The notes beneath the pieces are model-generated. The model was not told the DNA's origin and searched no databases. It saw only the letters and a program-made list of their open reading frames with translations. A DNA stretch of 64,000 nucleotides from Lepidonotus clava. Its lineage: Eukaryota; Annelida; Polychaeta; Phyllodocida; Polynoidae. Shown one piece after another: positions 21,500 to 33,299 of the stretch (position 1 is the first letter of the stretch; each line of letters starts with the position of its first letter). Location: NCBI GenBank assembly GCA_936440205.1, contig OW387150.1, positions 19,318,152 to 19,382,151 of the forward strand. The letters are read 5' to 3'. Both the position numbers and the translations under genes were made by a program.

Positions 21500-24400
21500 T
21501 GTAGTAAACAGAAACTATATAGTGTTATTTAAGTTTTTCAGCACTTGTTATATTTTGGATTAGGGTTACTAAAGACGAAATTGTCTGTGTTCTTTCTCAT
21601 TTTTATTTCAGGATAACATAAAAAAGAGTTTTTAGATATATTATGAAATGATCAAGAATAAGCTACAACCTTTATTGCTTAAATTGATAAACATGACAAG
21701 AAATAAATGACTTTAGATTAGTAAAATACCGCCGGTGATTTAATTGGCCAACTTATCTTTTACCTATTAGAAATAATTCATTTGTCTAAATGTGCTGCAG
21801 GTGATTAGCTATTAACTGATTTATTAGTTATAGGACGCATATACTAATTTTTGGTTATTTTCTCCAAATTATAAGATGATAGGATTTACATACATACTCG
21901 CAATGAAAAGAATTTTAGGGACCTATCATTCCATTGTTTTATTACACATATTCATATAATGTTAGCGTCGGAGTATGGGAGATTATATATGTATGGACTC
22001 AGTTTTGCAAATCTGTGTGTATTGGATGGAGAGTGTGTACAAATTATTCAAACACATTTTTGTATAATTTATAAAATTTTATTGCTGATCTATACAAAGT
22101 AAGACTGCGTAATCTCATTGTGTTCCTAGGTCACACCCTACGTATACGTGTGAGTGTCACCCTGATAAATAATTACCCTAAACTGTATTAGTACACAAGG
22201 ACAGTCAAAACTGCCATGCTAATATAGCTATAACCAGTCATTGACAGTTCCCTATCTTCCTCATTAAATAACAATAACGATCAACAAAGAACACGTTCCA
22301 TGCAGTGTGGCCAATTTACCTTGAAATCTAGCGTCAGATATGTATTTTATATCTCCAGTTATTGCACGTTTCGCCTATAATTATAATAGGTTCTGTGCAC
22401 GAAGGGTCTATAATACGATTGTTAAATTCGTAAAATGTTCGTGGAAGCACATACGGACTAACACAGTGCGTGTAGACATTTCTATAATTGGTAAGTTTGA
22501 ATAGTAACAATAACAAAAACACCACAATCATGATGAGGTCAACAGGTGCATGCTGAGGAGTTGAAAAGTTATATACAAATTGCAGAGTCAGTCACAGCTT
22601 ATTTAATAATGTGGAAGGTGACCGATTAGAGATCATACAAGAGTGTGGATATAGTGCATGGAGATCTGCTCCAGTCAGGAATCTTTAATATAAGGTCAAA
22701 ATTATATCGGGGGATATGGAAGGGGAATGGGGGTCCAGAATAATCCCTTTTGTTAAGGATACAATTGCCAACTCCAACAAGAGGAGATATTGAACAAATA
22801 CATACAATTAACCAAATTTGAAAACCTAACATATTCTGGATCCCCTCCCCCTTTCAAAATACACTCCAATGATAATAAATAATTGCATATTCTATAAGAT
22901 TACACTGCATCATAAAAGTCATCACTTGGATCTACACATGTAGTAAATCATTCTATCAGTTTGAAAGGAGCAGAATTAAATCTACCTCTACTTTGAACAA
23001 ACAATCAACGGTTGCACTCCTTTTCTCATTTTCAAATAGTCTGACAATGATAAAATGTTTTAATTATGCGATTTGCTTAAGCATTAGACATTGTTATTTC
23101 CACACGTGTATGGACTTGAATGTTTGTATATCACCGCACACAATGCAATCTCAGAAATTGTATCCATGATTTTACTATATCAGCGCATAATTAGCTATTT
23201 CATTTGTCCCTGAAAATATCTGCATCCTACCACTTCATGACAATTGAAGACTCTGTATATGAAGGCAAATGGCCATATCATAAGGTATTACTGATGTTTA
23301 GAAGAAGCACCGCAAGGGACATACGAGGGTGGCCGTACGACTCAAAGGGATCATCACATGCCGAGGGCATGGCCCGAGGTCCGTACAGCAACCCCTGAGT
23401 AATATGGCCAGAGAGTTGTCCCCGACGGTGTTCTATATTCAGAACCCCTATCCTCAATATAATGAAAAACAATGAGAACAAAGAGCGGTGCCTACGGTGC
23501 ATTATTATTGCCCACCCCAAAATTGCCCCGGTCTGTATGCCAGGTAAGTAATAAAGGTTAAGGTACTTAATGCCACAAAATAATATTCTGTGATTGCCAA
23601 ATAGGTTGTTCTTCAACTGCCAATATGTGAAATAAGGAGGGGGCTTCCATTAAGTATTTACCTCAAGTTGAAATTAGGATAATAGTAGAAGTTTGCTATT
23701 GATGAGTTGCATGACATTGGATTTACTAAACGAGTTTTATTGCAGCTGTAGGTCAGTAAAAGTCATAGCTTTTTGCACCAAAAGTAACAAATCTGATTCG
23801 AAAACAAGACATAAATGAAACCAAGCGACTTCTATGCAATGAATAAAAGTAATTGGATGAAAATAATTTGATTAATAATATGTTCTTGTGGGGTATATAT
23901 ATTCTTGGGCTACGTATAAATTTTAACAATACCAATTTATTAAGAGTATCCTTTTTCAGGTTTTGCAGTGAGCTTCTACCTTCTAATACACCAAATGTCG
24001 GTGCATGCAGGCAAATATGTCCATGACATCAAGGGGTTCTGTCTACTAACCTCTCCATCCACATTCAGTGCATATATACCTATATAAAAATGTCACACTT
24101 AGTATATCAATCAATAGACATATCACAGGTGTCCGGAGAACAACTAGAGCCTAAAGCAGTTATCGTCATACCACCTGATAACAGCAAATAAACATGTGTG
24201 GTCCCTTAGATGCAAACACATCTAGTGCCATGTGGAGTATCGGCTTTCTCCTCGTCTTTCCCGGCCTTGAATCCATGCACATCTGCGTATAGTATGGTAT
24301 CTGTTACAGAGAATATCAGTTCCTTCATCTAGTGACAGAGACACTACCTGCCAATGTAATACAAATTAAGAACCTTCAATGTGATTGCAATTGCAGTAAC

Positions 24401-24590
24401 GTGCGACACACGTACCCATACTTTGTAACATGTTCCACTCGATCGAGCTAGTTGGATCTATCTCTGTTGATGCCTTCACAAATATATTATAATATAATAT
24501 TATACAATTTTATGAAGAGGGTTGCACACTTTCCCCATGCCCCTTTCGTTTTTGCCCCACCACACCAAAGTTATAACAATGTTATGTGTT
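21500..24590. other. No gene recognised; one orphan MITE end
   Basis: AT-rich DNA. Near 23639 the sequence GGGGGCTTCCATTAAGTA resembles the terminal repeat of the MITE at 24596-24759 and may be a lone end of the same family. A donor-like CCAG|GTAAGTA occurs at about 23541-23548, preceded by short frames that I do not trust. Short open frames at 22334-22832 and 23204-23935 are unsupported. Confidence 0.45.
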
Positions 24591-24595
24591 TGTAA

Positions 24596-24759
24596 GGGGC
24601 TTTCCATTAGATATGTACGCATCAATGGGGGCAGGGGGGAATGATTTTTTGTTAAATGTGCGTACGTTCTAGTACACACCCAATGCATATATTTGCCCAA
24701 GGGGGGGGGGGGTGTCTGAGATTTTGTAAAATGTGCGTATGTACTAAATGGAAGGTCCC
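24596..24759. mobile_element. Harbinger-like MITE with TAA target duplication
   Basis: A 164-bp element begins GGGGCTTTCCATTAG and ends, reverse-complemented, GGGACCTTCCATTTAG. Both are followed by a TACGCA-type motif, giving an imperfect inverted repeat of about 26 bp. It is flanked by TAA on each side (24593-24595 and 24760-24762). A 3-bp TWA target and G-rich ends are hallmarks of PIF/Harbinger elements. The TGTGCGTA motif also repeats internally and a 12-G run lies at 24701-24712. It interrupts or abuts an open frame on the minus strand (24763-24961). Confidence 0.75.
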
Positions 24760-24762
24760 TAA

Positions 24763-24961
24763 CCAAACCCGAGTTCGCTGTTTCCCATGGCAGTTGCCAT
24801 TTTTCATAATTATTGGGGAAAACCCTTCGTTGTAATCTTTGTTGCAGTGAAGTTCGGGGTATACAATCCAATTCGATGACCGCAGTTATATCTACGGTAG
24901 TATGCGCTTGATTTCTTATCTTCGTCATTCCTGTCACAGTTTTCGTAACGTTTGCAGCCAT
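24763..24961 (-). CDS. Weak candidate 5' coding segment, unknown protein
   Basis: A minus-strand ATG sits in a good Kozak setting (AAGATGG, also a YY1-like AAGATGGCTGC). It opens MAANVTKTVTGMTKIRNQ and stays open for about 66 codons with an even amino-acid mix (DITAVIELDCIPRTSLQQRL, WQLPWETANSG) up to the MITE boundary. The frame continues through the MITE as P/S/T-rich sequence, which is clearly not original. I saw no strong splice donor before the MITE. It could be a first exon, a transcribed repeat or chance; the function is unknown. Confidence 0.2.
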
Positions 24962-26490
24962 CTTACCCTATTTACTTTCTTAGTCAGTCACTTATTTATT
25001 GCATGTTCAGCTACCCTTCTTGTTGCTATATTTTGATGCATAATTTAACTGTTACTTTGATTGTGAAGTGCATAGAAATTGTATTGCACAGTTAAGATAC
25101 AGCAGTAAATCGCTGATGACACACTTTCTTACAGATAGGACATCCACTTAGTTCAATATGATTATACCATATTTATTCCCTCGGTTGATTGTTGTGTAAA
25201 AAGCTTGAGTATAACATTCGCTTATTTCAGTTCACTGACCATCGTCGTATATGACAAAAAAGTATAGAACCTTTAATGAAAGTTAAAAATCTATTTACAC
25301 GTGAAAAATGTGAATATTCAACACTGTTTTAGCCTCATATTTACAGCTTGTTTGCAGTAACAATATCTTAGGAATAATGCCATGTTTAGTAGTCTGACTT
25401 ACATGTGACGCAGAATAGGTATGGTTATTAGCTTTTTGTAATTGCTATGATAACTGTTATATGACACATTGGCCAATTGTCAGGAAGTCTTTTTTTTCCA
25501 TTATAGTTCTTTCAATTGTTATATATTTAAAAGAGTAACCATTGAATCTTATATCATACAGTTGCTAGCGACCGGCACCTCAACTCGTGCTTCTGTTCTT
25601 TTTTACCAAATACAAAATGTTTGCATAATGCTGAGGGGAATAGGTATCTGTAACATAATGAGTATTTGAATAATCAGGATAATGTCATTTCATATTTACA
25701 AAGTGATGAGGGTTAGGGTAATGTTTTCGTTGCATTGGAGTTTTTTTAAATTTAACCACTCGAAGAAGCTGAACTTTGTCTATGGTAAAATTAATGCCAA
25801 CCTGAGTAAAATTATTCATTTTTTGTTTGATTGCTAAATCTATAGATTATCGATGCATCAAACTGGTCTCAATCTTTACCCACATTAGTCCATGTCTCTC
25901 TGATCTATAGCATATAATTCTCAAAAGTCCATTCTGATTGATTTGAAGTAATTCAGAATGATTCAATTCGTACACATAATATTATGAGAGTCGTCCTCAA
26001 AACGCACACCCCTATCAGAATTGCATCAATAATTCACATTATCCCACTTTATCACCATAGAAAAATCCATCCAGGTTGTAAGTCTATAAAACAGGCCTGA
26101 GAATGTAGCCTGTTTAGGTATTATAAGTAATCTATGTGCTTTTCACATTGTGAAGTAATAATAGATCACACATTCACGATATACAGTACAATCTATGTAG
26201 ATAACCTCAATTTGCACTTCTGCCAGACGACCTAGCTAGGGAGAATCCCGTCAGTGTGTTTCAACTTATGTGTTATAATAATCTGTAATGATATGTGTAG
26301 AATCGTGTATTATACAAATCCTTAAAGGTAGATCCTTTGATCAAGGACCCATCTAAAAATTAACAACAGCCTTCAGCCTTTGCAATTTACACAAGTAATT
26401 GCAAAAGTTCAACTATGATAATATCATTATTTAAGTATAAAAAGTCCAATTTTCTCATCATGGCATTTTGTCTATATGCATGATGCCATT
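24962..26490. other. No recognised feature
   Basis: AT-rich DNA. Short open frames only; no repeat structure or RNA gene was identified. Confidence 0.5.
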
Positions 26491-26500
26491 CTCACTGCAA

Positions 26501-26731
26501 TGACGTCATCAAGTTTAGTGACCTCATCAAATTGGTTGACGTCACAAGTTTACATCGTTGCTTCCTGTATACGTAAATATCCTCCTGTGAACGCCAATCC
26601 CTCTGAATGCAAAAGGTTCTACCCGTTAGGACATAGGGTGAAGATGACGTCATGTATGACGTCGAGATGACGTCGGTCCTACATCACAATACGCTGTGAC
26701 GACGTCAAGGGGAAGCCGTTGCTATAGAGAC
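26501..26731. promoter_or_regulatory. Cluster of CRE (TGACGTCA) sites with an RFX-like half site
   Basis: Perfect palindromic CREs lie at 26501-26508, 26538-26545 and 26645-26652. One-off variants TGACGTCG lie at 26657-26664 and 26668-26675, and a further GACGTCA is at 26701-26707. GTTGCTATAGAGAC at 26718-26731 resembles an RFX X-box with one good half. GC-rich sequence with several CpGs follows to about 26810. CREs bind CREB/ATF-family bZIP factors. The density (six ACGTC cores in about 210 bp) argues for a regulatory element. The strand and target gene are unknown; a short minus-strand frame (MNGLSTTARPRPQTAAAS, from about 26843) lies just to the right. Confidence 0.6.
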
Positions 26732-26844
26732 GGCACTGTGGTAGGTTTTGGCGTCGTGGTGAAGTTTTTCCTAGAGGCGGCAGCAGTCTGTGGTCGCGGA
26801 CGAGCCGTCGTACTCAAACCGTTCATTTTTCGAACTGAAACGAG

Positions 26845-28610
26845 ACAATGAGAACAAATTCAATAAACAATTTTCCCATAAAACGCTGTGGTTTCTATAT
26901 GAGACAAAATACATTCATATCAGTAAAAATTTGCAAATGTCTATACCCTAAAATAAACTTGTATATGAGTCATGCCTAAATTTAAAACTCATATTCGGAC
27001 ATAGGCCTATGTATTTTGTCTCTCCATTTCTATTTAGATTTGGGCACAAGCTGTGCCCTTGCCCTATCAATGTGGCTAGGACAATGTCAGGCTTCCCCCT
27101 AGCCAACTTCATTAATCAAGATCTCTTCTAGTTCTGGTAAAGCTGATCTCTCATATCACACATTATAAATACATATAGCAAAATAATATGATTGAGTAAA
27201 AACATCACCATAAAAAGGTGCATCAACCAAAGAGCACCCTTCGAACACCAATGCTATATCTTTTAACCCATATTTCTCAGGGATTCCCGATATCTCTATC
27301 GATTCGCGCGTCTCGTGACTCGAGCAGACGACATTCAGCCTCCGCTGGTTACCCGCGAGGGTTTGGGGTGACAACAGGCCCAAGCCCTGTCTACGGCATG
27401 TAGCACTGGGGTCCAGCACTCTGAAAACCAGCGGGCCGACATTGCCAATTCTTATAATAAACTCTAACAAAAGCATCCTTATTTATAAACCATTTAGACT
27501 TGAACGAATTATGCATCAGTAGTATCAGCAACTAAACGGATTATGTAAGAACGTAAGAGTTATCACTTATGAATACCCTTTATTCATGAGTCACCCCCTC
27601 CCCACACACAGAGACACACCCCGTAGTCCACACCATAATAATAGCCCTGCCCAATTGGAACACTTACACCAACTTATTGGTTCAGACATATTTCACTAGG
27701 GGACCGCCACACTAATGAAAACGGTCCATACATGAACACTGACGTTATGTATTCAAGGCAGATAACTGACGATTGTTAGAACTAAGAATTTTGATATAAT
27801 TATGTTTTAGGAAAACATCGCAAGATGCTTTGACTATTTATAAAACATAATCTGTAGGCCTAGATTTTATACTAACAACTTTAATGATAGAGTGTATGAT
27901 TGTAGGAATGGCTAATAGTATAAACTCGAGAAATCTTCACATAAAATGAATTGCCAAATATAGAGGTTGGGGGTAACCAAGTTCTCCTATGCATCATCTA
28001 AACCTTTTTCACTTTGGCTATACATACATGTGTATAAATCCCCCCTCCCGTCGGGAGCCCCACCCCTGATCAGCAGTGAGCGTGGTGCAGGGTGAACCCT
28101 CCTCAGGGGTTATTCATCTGGAAGCCAGACGCCTGGGCAGAGGACCCAAATAGACGGCCAGAGAGGCGGGGAGTGGCAGGAGGATCGGGTATGGGGTCAG
28201 GGGACCACTGGGGGCACTGACAGTTAGATGGGTTGCAGCTTTAACATTGATGTTTAGGTCTGTTAGGTCCAAGCAATTCAGCAAAAGTGTACATAAAAAA
28301 TGGTATTTTGACCAATGTCGATATTTCAACTGGGGATAATGTAGGACTGCAGTGTATTATTTTTTAGCCTAGTATACCTGGGCTAATTTCTGTGGTATAG
28401 CATACACTATTTGAACCAGCATGACATTATAGTGTCTGTTTCAAATAAGTTCTTCATGGGTTTACAGAGAGATCTGCTGATGAATGGAATAATACAGTAA
28501 CCTTATGGTTCTTATCAATATAGTCATAAAAGAAACCCATTGATGTTACAGTAAAAGAACAATAGACATCTAAATAGTCATCAAATTAGTCTATGTATTT
28601 ATAAACCTAC
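26845..28610. other. No gene recognised
   Basis: Mixed DNA. The frame at 27156-27476 (minus) overlaps a locally GC-richer patch (27290-27400) but shows no known motif. TAGGCCTA occurs at 27002 and 27855. Confidence 0.4.
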
Positions 28611-28617
28611 GATTATG

Positions 28618-28935
28618 ATAACCAGAAAACAAAGGCAAAAGAAGCAAGCCCATGTCTATCGAAGCCTTGTATATGTAGGCCTACATGTTATGTATGGTGG
28701 TGTTAGTAGTTTATGGAAATGGGAATTTTCCCCCTCAAAGACCACAAATGCTCGGGCCCATTAGGCGAGTATAATTATTATACTTACATTTATAATCAGA
28801 ATATTGTAGACAAATAAGCAATCCCGTTTCTATTGAAGCCATATATAGGCCTAGGTTATGTATGGCGGTGGTAGTAGTTTACAGAAATGTGAGTTTTCCC
28901 CGCCCAAGAGACCAAAGGCTCGCAACCCATTAGGC
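28618..28935 (+). repeat. Tandem duplication, ~174-bp period
   Basis: The segment at about 28618-28765 is repeated at about 28792-28935 with a 174-bp offset (for example GCAAGCCC at 28644 against GCAATCCC at 28818). Shared landmarks are a TAGGCCTA octamer, GTTATGTATGG(T/C)GGTG, GTAGTAGTTTA, TTTTCCCC and CCCATTAGGCGA. Divergence is roughly one base in five to seven, so it is old. The second unit runs into the promoter-like island at 28960-29100. Confidence 0.75.
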
Positions 28936-28959
28936 GACCACAACACATACACACGCTTC

Positions 28960-29100
28960 ATTTTACGCCCCTCTGGGCGCCATATTGACGCTGCATCATG
29001 GGTAATGATCACAGCCTCGTTCTCACGGCCTCGTTCTTCGGGCATGCGCAGAGGTGGCTATTGTCTGGGTTCTGTGCCAACTTCCGGCGAGGTGTAAAAG
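28960..29100. promoter_or_regulatory. Promoter-like island: YY1, NRF1 and ETS motifs
   Basis: Within 140 bp are GCGCCATATTG (28976-28986; the reverse complement fits YY1), GGCATGCGCAG (29041-29051; NRF1-like) and ACTTCCGGCG (29081-29090; ETS/GABP). The stretch is CpG-rich. This combination is typical of TATA-less housekeeping promoters in bilaterians. The short open frames across it on both strands (28851-29097) have no recognisable product. The direction is uncertain; the YY1 orientation would favour the minus strand. Confidence 0.5.
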
Positions 29101-29925
29101 TGTTGATTATTCCTACTTGGGCGCACTTCTTAGCTCATGCCTAGCTGTGGTCGTTAGTAAGGTAACACTTGATGATCATTCGGTGGCTACTGATGGAATG
29201 ATGAGAGTAATTACGAGAGCAAGTGGGACGAACAATTTGCCCCTATTCACTTTTTGGTGTAGGATCAATATGTTCTGACGATCAGCATTCCAAGCTGTAA
29301 GGTCATACAGTGGCAATTGCTCAAAGTTGTCAAAAGTTGCAGTAACAATGTATACCATTAAAATTCGCCATCAGATCGAGTGTATATCAATAAACAATAA
29401 TCCACATTCTCCATCAAATCAAGTGTAGGCCTATGGCATACAAACTATAATCCAGTGGATGTAGGCCTACAGGTACCATACTATTTTATAAAGAACCAGG
29501 CAATGTATCATTCGATTTTGTTTCCAATTGTCATTTTAGACCGCATGACTAATTCTAGGTATTACGAAGCCATGTGCTGTGGTCCTTTGCAGCTGCCTCG
29601 CCCCACTAAGTAGAGATCTACAGGATAATCACTCTCAATTCCATTACCCATGTTCCAGGGCCTTTACCAGCGGCCCCTATCATCATCAACCTGGTTCCAG
29701 GGCCACTGTACGTGTCCCACGGTCATAACGTTGTCGCCGGCAAATTATCTCACACTATAGATTGCAACCCCCCTTTCTCAATACTACCTACCCCAACATT
29801 CAACCAAAGCCCTATCCACGCCTCAACCCGTCCGCGTATTAGATGTCTCTTGGGGTCCACCCATTAGGAGATCTAGCGATAAAGCCTACCATAAGAGTTC
29901 ATAGGTAGTGGTAGTCTTTCAAAAA
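29101..29925. other. No gene recognised
   Basis: It holds two TAGGCCTA octamers (29426, 29462). The short open frames have no support. Confidence 0.4.
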
Positions 29926-29929
29926 AGGG

Positions 29930-30310
29930 GACACAAAGAAGTTTCTTCGTTGCAATGACGTGCATATACGCCGTATGCGGGTCTAAAAATAGAGCATCGC
30001 GCGGCGAATTTTCGCGGAAATCGCGAACGGAGGTTGGGGGGGCTTTTAGCATTGGCTCCTATGGGAGAAAAAAGGTTATTTCCCTCTAACTTTTTAAATA
30101 TCGCTCCAATCTTCACACAGTAAATGACAAAAAGGTTGGAATTTTCCTCAACCATGTCATACAAGTCTTCAAATTTTCCTCATGAGTCCCGTTTTTCCAC
30201 AATTGTGAAATTTCAAATTTCCCCCATAGGCCCCAATGCTAAGTAGCCAACATACAGAGCCCAGAATTTCATAGCGCGATGTCAGAAATGGCGAGGATAC
30301 CGCCGACCTG
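29930..30310. mobile_element. Probable MITE or foldback element
   Basis: GGCTTTTAGCATTGGCTCC... at about 30040-30066 is matched in inverted orientation by the segment at about 30219-30249, whose reverse complement reads GGCTACTTAGCATTGGGGCC. Both arms continue with a CTATGGG(A/G)G(A/G)AA motif. CGCG-rich sequence (ATCGCGCGGCG at 29995-30005; AGCGCGATGTC at 30272-30282) lies outside each arm. There is no coding capacity. The exact ends and target duplication were not resolved. Confidence 0.5.
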
Positions 30311-30995
30311 TTTACTCTGTATACGTGAAGCATTCCCTCCTATATGTGTAGTTTAAATGCAGAGGAGGGAGGGGGATTGTGAGACCTCCTGGCCTTAAGC
30401 TTACGTTTAGTTTTCAATAATTATGAGATTTCTCAAAACTTAATTGCTATTGATAATATGCCAACTAATATTATTGACAATTGGGAGGGTTGGATTTAAT
30501 TGGTCTTAGCAAAATTAATATTATTGGGCAAAGGTCCTGATACCGAGTTTGGAACTGCTCGGTCATTGTGGTGCCATGCCTTAGGCCATCGTAAACAAAT
30601 TGTCACAAAACTGTGAGAATATTTCTCTTTTAATTTGCAATGATATCATATCGAGTTATATCAAGCTTCTGCTCAGGAGCATATCCCGATAATCCTGTAT
30701 AAATACTTTTAATAAGGTAGGGTTAGATCTCATTAGAATCAATACTTAATCTTATCATAGCTAAGAAAAACCCCATCCACCCCTCCCATATCTGCAACAC
30801 AGTTTCCCAACTTGAGGCTTGCATAGGTCCTTTTTATTCATGCACGATGTTATGGAATGGTGATATATTTGCCGCTATTATTATAGCCCTTATCTCCTTT
30901 TCCACTCTGACCTTCCCACTTCCCCCTCTATCCTTCCCTCTCCTGCCCTCCCACCCCTGACTCCCTCCCTATGTAGAGGCCCCTTCAAAACGAGA
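30311..30995. other. No recognised feature
   Basis: AT-rich DNA turning pyrimidine-rich at about 30895-30970 (CCCTCC-type), immediately before the NRF1/ETS island. Nothing else was seen. Confidence 0.45.
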
Positions 30996-31004
30996 TTAAC
31001 CCCC

Positions 31005-31075
31005 GCTAGCAGGGCGCATGCGCGAGCGTTCAAACGGAACCGGAAGTAATCTAATAGAGGCGGCCCTTAGCTGGC
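31005..31075 (+). promoter_or_regulatory. Promoter-like NRF1 + ETS pair
   Basis: A perfect NRF1 palindrome, GCGCATGCGC, lies at 31014-31023 and a consensus ETS/GABP site, ACCGGAAGT, at 31039-31047, just 15 bp apart in a CpG-rich patch. NRF1 plus ETS at this distance is typical of TATA-less ubiquitous promoters. ETS orientation suggests the plus strand but does not settle it. I see no convincing open frame on either side. Confidence 0.5.
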
Positions 31076-31079
31076 CCTA

Positions 31080-33290
31080 TGAGATTTGCTAAAGCGATTG
31101 TCTGCCTCTTGGTCTTCTCAAAAAAAGGAGTCGACATGTTTTAGAAAGGGTCGAGTAAGCACTTAAAAGTAATTTGAAATAATTGCATTGGGAAGAGCTG
31201 GTGAAAGGCGGAGGACACACTCGAGTATTTGACCCCAAAGTTAACCTAATAGTGCACATGCGGTCTGGGGACCGTAGGGAATTGAACTGCTGGGCGGTGA
31301 GAGCCGATAGTGGCTGAGTGTTTCCACACTTTGTATACTAGATATATGCTCACATACATATACATTCCCTCCTCTATGCGTTATTCATATGGCTAAGTAG
31401 GTAGATGTGCAGCTTTGGTGTAGAGAAAAGTGAGATGTATATTATGTTGCATTAACTGATAAGCTGGAAAGGTCTATGTGTAACCTTTGACCAGGATGTC
31501 CGCAAATTCGAAGCAAATTTGACATTTATACAAACGTCTATGATACGTTTACATATCTCATATGGATGTGTATGATAGGCGTCTTCCTTCTCCATTTTAT
31601 TTTTCTATACATGATTTGGGATTTTCAACTATTGTTTAGAATCAAATAATAGTCAATTATTCGAGGATTGCATATTGATGCTAAGAGAAACACAACGAGT
31701 CAGCATGCACCCATAACCAAATGCAGGAAATATTTATGACGGCTGCTCATGATAAAGATAGATTGAATTTCATATTTTAACTGCCATAATCGTACTGTTA
31801 TCATATCAGAGGAACTCACTGAGTGGTAAAATATCTAAAAAAACATTTCTCTGAGCAAGTAATCCCACCAATAACGTCCGTCAGGATCACCTAGTCTACG
31901 GCTCGGGTGGAGAAATAGAGGTCTATACAGAAAATCCAATTTAACTCTCATACCTTAGGGAATGCCCCCTACAAATAACAGGAAGCACTGTTGATGCAAT
32001 ACCCCCCTCATCCCATTACCCTTAGCATCGCCCTGGTGGTCAGCCTCGATATGAAGTTCCATTGTAGTTCACCTCATCCCCACGAGAGGGGGCTATGACG
32101 TTAGCAGGAGTGAGGATAAATTCCCTCAAGTCAAACGCTATGATCTGATTGGTTTGTTTTAGTAAACATAGACCAATTGATTTTAATATTTTCTTTAGAT
32201 TCTGTTTCTAATCGTTGCCTTTAATATTTTTCAGTTGATATATAAAAGCGGTAATTATAGAGGACAGCAGTATATGATCGAACCCTGATAAGATTGTTTG
32301 TGGTTTCAACGATATAAGTCACCTCATATGAGACGCAAAGCCATGATGGTCACATATCTTACCAATTGTGGACCTTCATGTGAATTATAATTATATTTTA
32401 TAATTTCTATATGATATCAATAATGAAATGATCACAAATTAACTTTGCGTCTGGCCCATTTTGGGGAGCCATGCGCCGCTTTTCAGATCCCTCATAAAGA
32501 TAATATCAATGAACGGAATATTGCTTTCAATGTTGTCCCTACAGGGAGAACAGCCGCTCTAAGACGTAACATAGATGCCTTTGACAATACCTGACTCTCA
32601 CTGTTCCCTACAAACTGTTATGGTTCTGTTCATTCTTTAAGTCCTGTCTGAACAGGATCGATCGCAAGTTATAAACCAGACTTCGGCCGCTGCAGCCTGA
32701 GACACTCTACATGTTGACTTATCGACCCACGTCATGCCCATACATAGCTATATCAGACCTGAGGCCGACACATACATGCAGCTGGTTCATGCAGCAGACA
32801 CACCATAAAGTTATCCTTCTTGTTATATTCAACTATAATGCAAATGCTATATATCAAACTCTAGTCTGTGGATTCACTTCCACTAACATGCATGCTAGAA
32901 AAAAACAACGCCAATGCATTGCGTTAGGGATAGCAGTGAATATCACTTTGCATTTTGCGCGTATTTCACCAATAACAAATTGGTTGTTCGATGTTGAGGA
33001 CATTCAAGAGCAAATTTGGGAAGGAGGGGAGGGGCGTCCTGAACCGTCTTTTAGTAAAGGCACTTGCATTACCAAAAATAGGGAAAACATTGCACTGTGA
33101 GTCTGTGTAAATGAGCCTTCGGTCAACACCCAGCCAGCAGACATCACACGACCAGGACCAGCCGGGCGTCAGAAGCTGATAAATGAGTGCGTCTTGTCGG
33201 CCGTGCCAACGGGTGCAGCCTCCCGAAAACTCATTCCACGCGCACTGCATCGGTGACAAATCCACGGAAAACATAAATATTGGCACGCAC
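31080..33290. other. No gene recognised
   Basis: AT-rich DNA with short open frames only (32711-33100 is the longest on plus and is not recognisable). A CpG-richer patch sits at 33150-33290 (for example GCCGGGCGTC, ACGCGCACTGC). CCACGAGAGGGGGC near 32079 resembles a CTCF site with one mismatch. Confidence 0.4.
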
Positions 33291-33299
33291 TTTAAAGGA

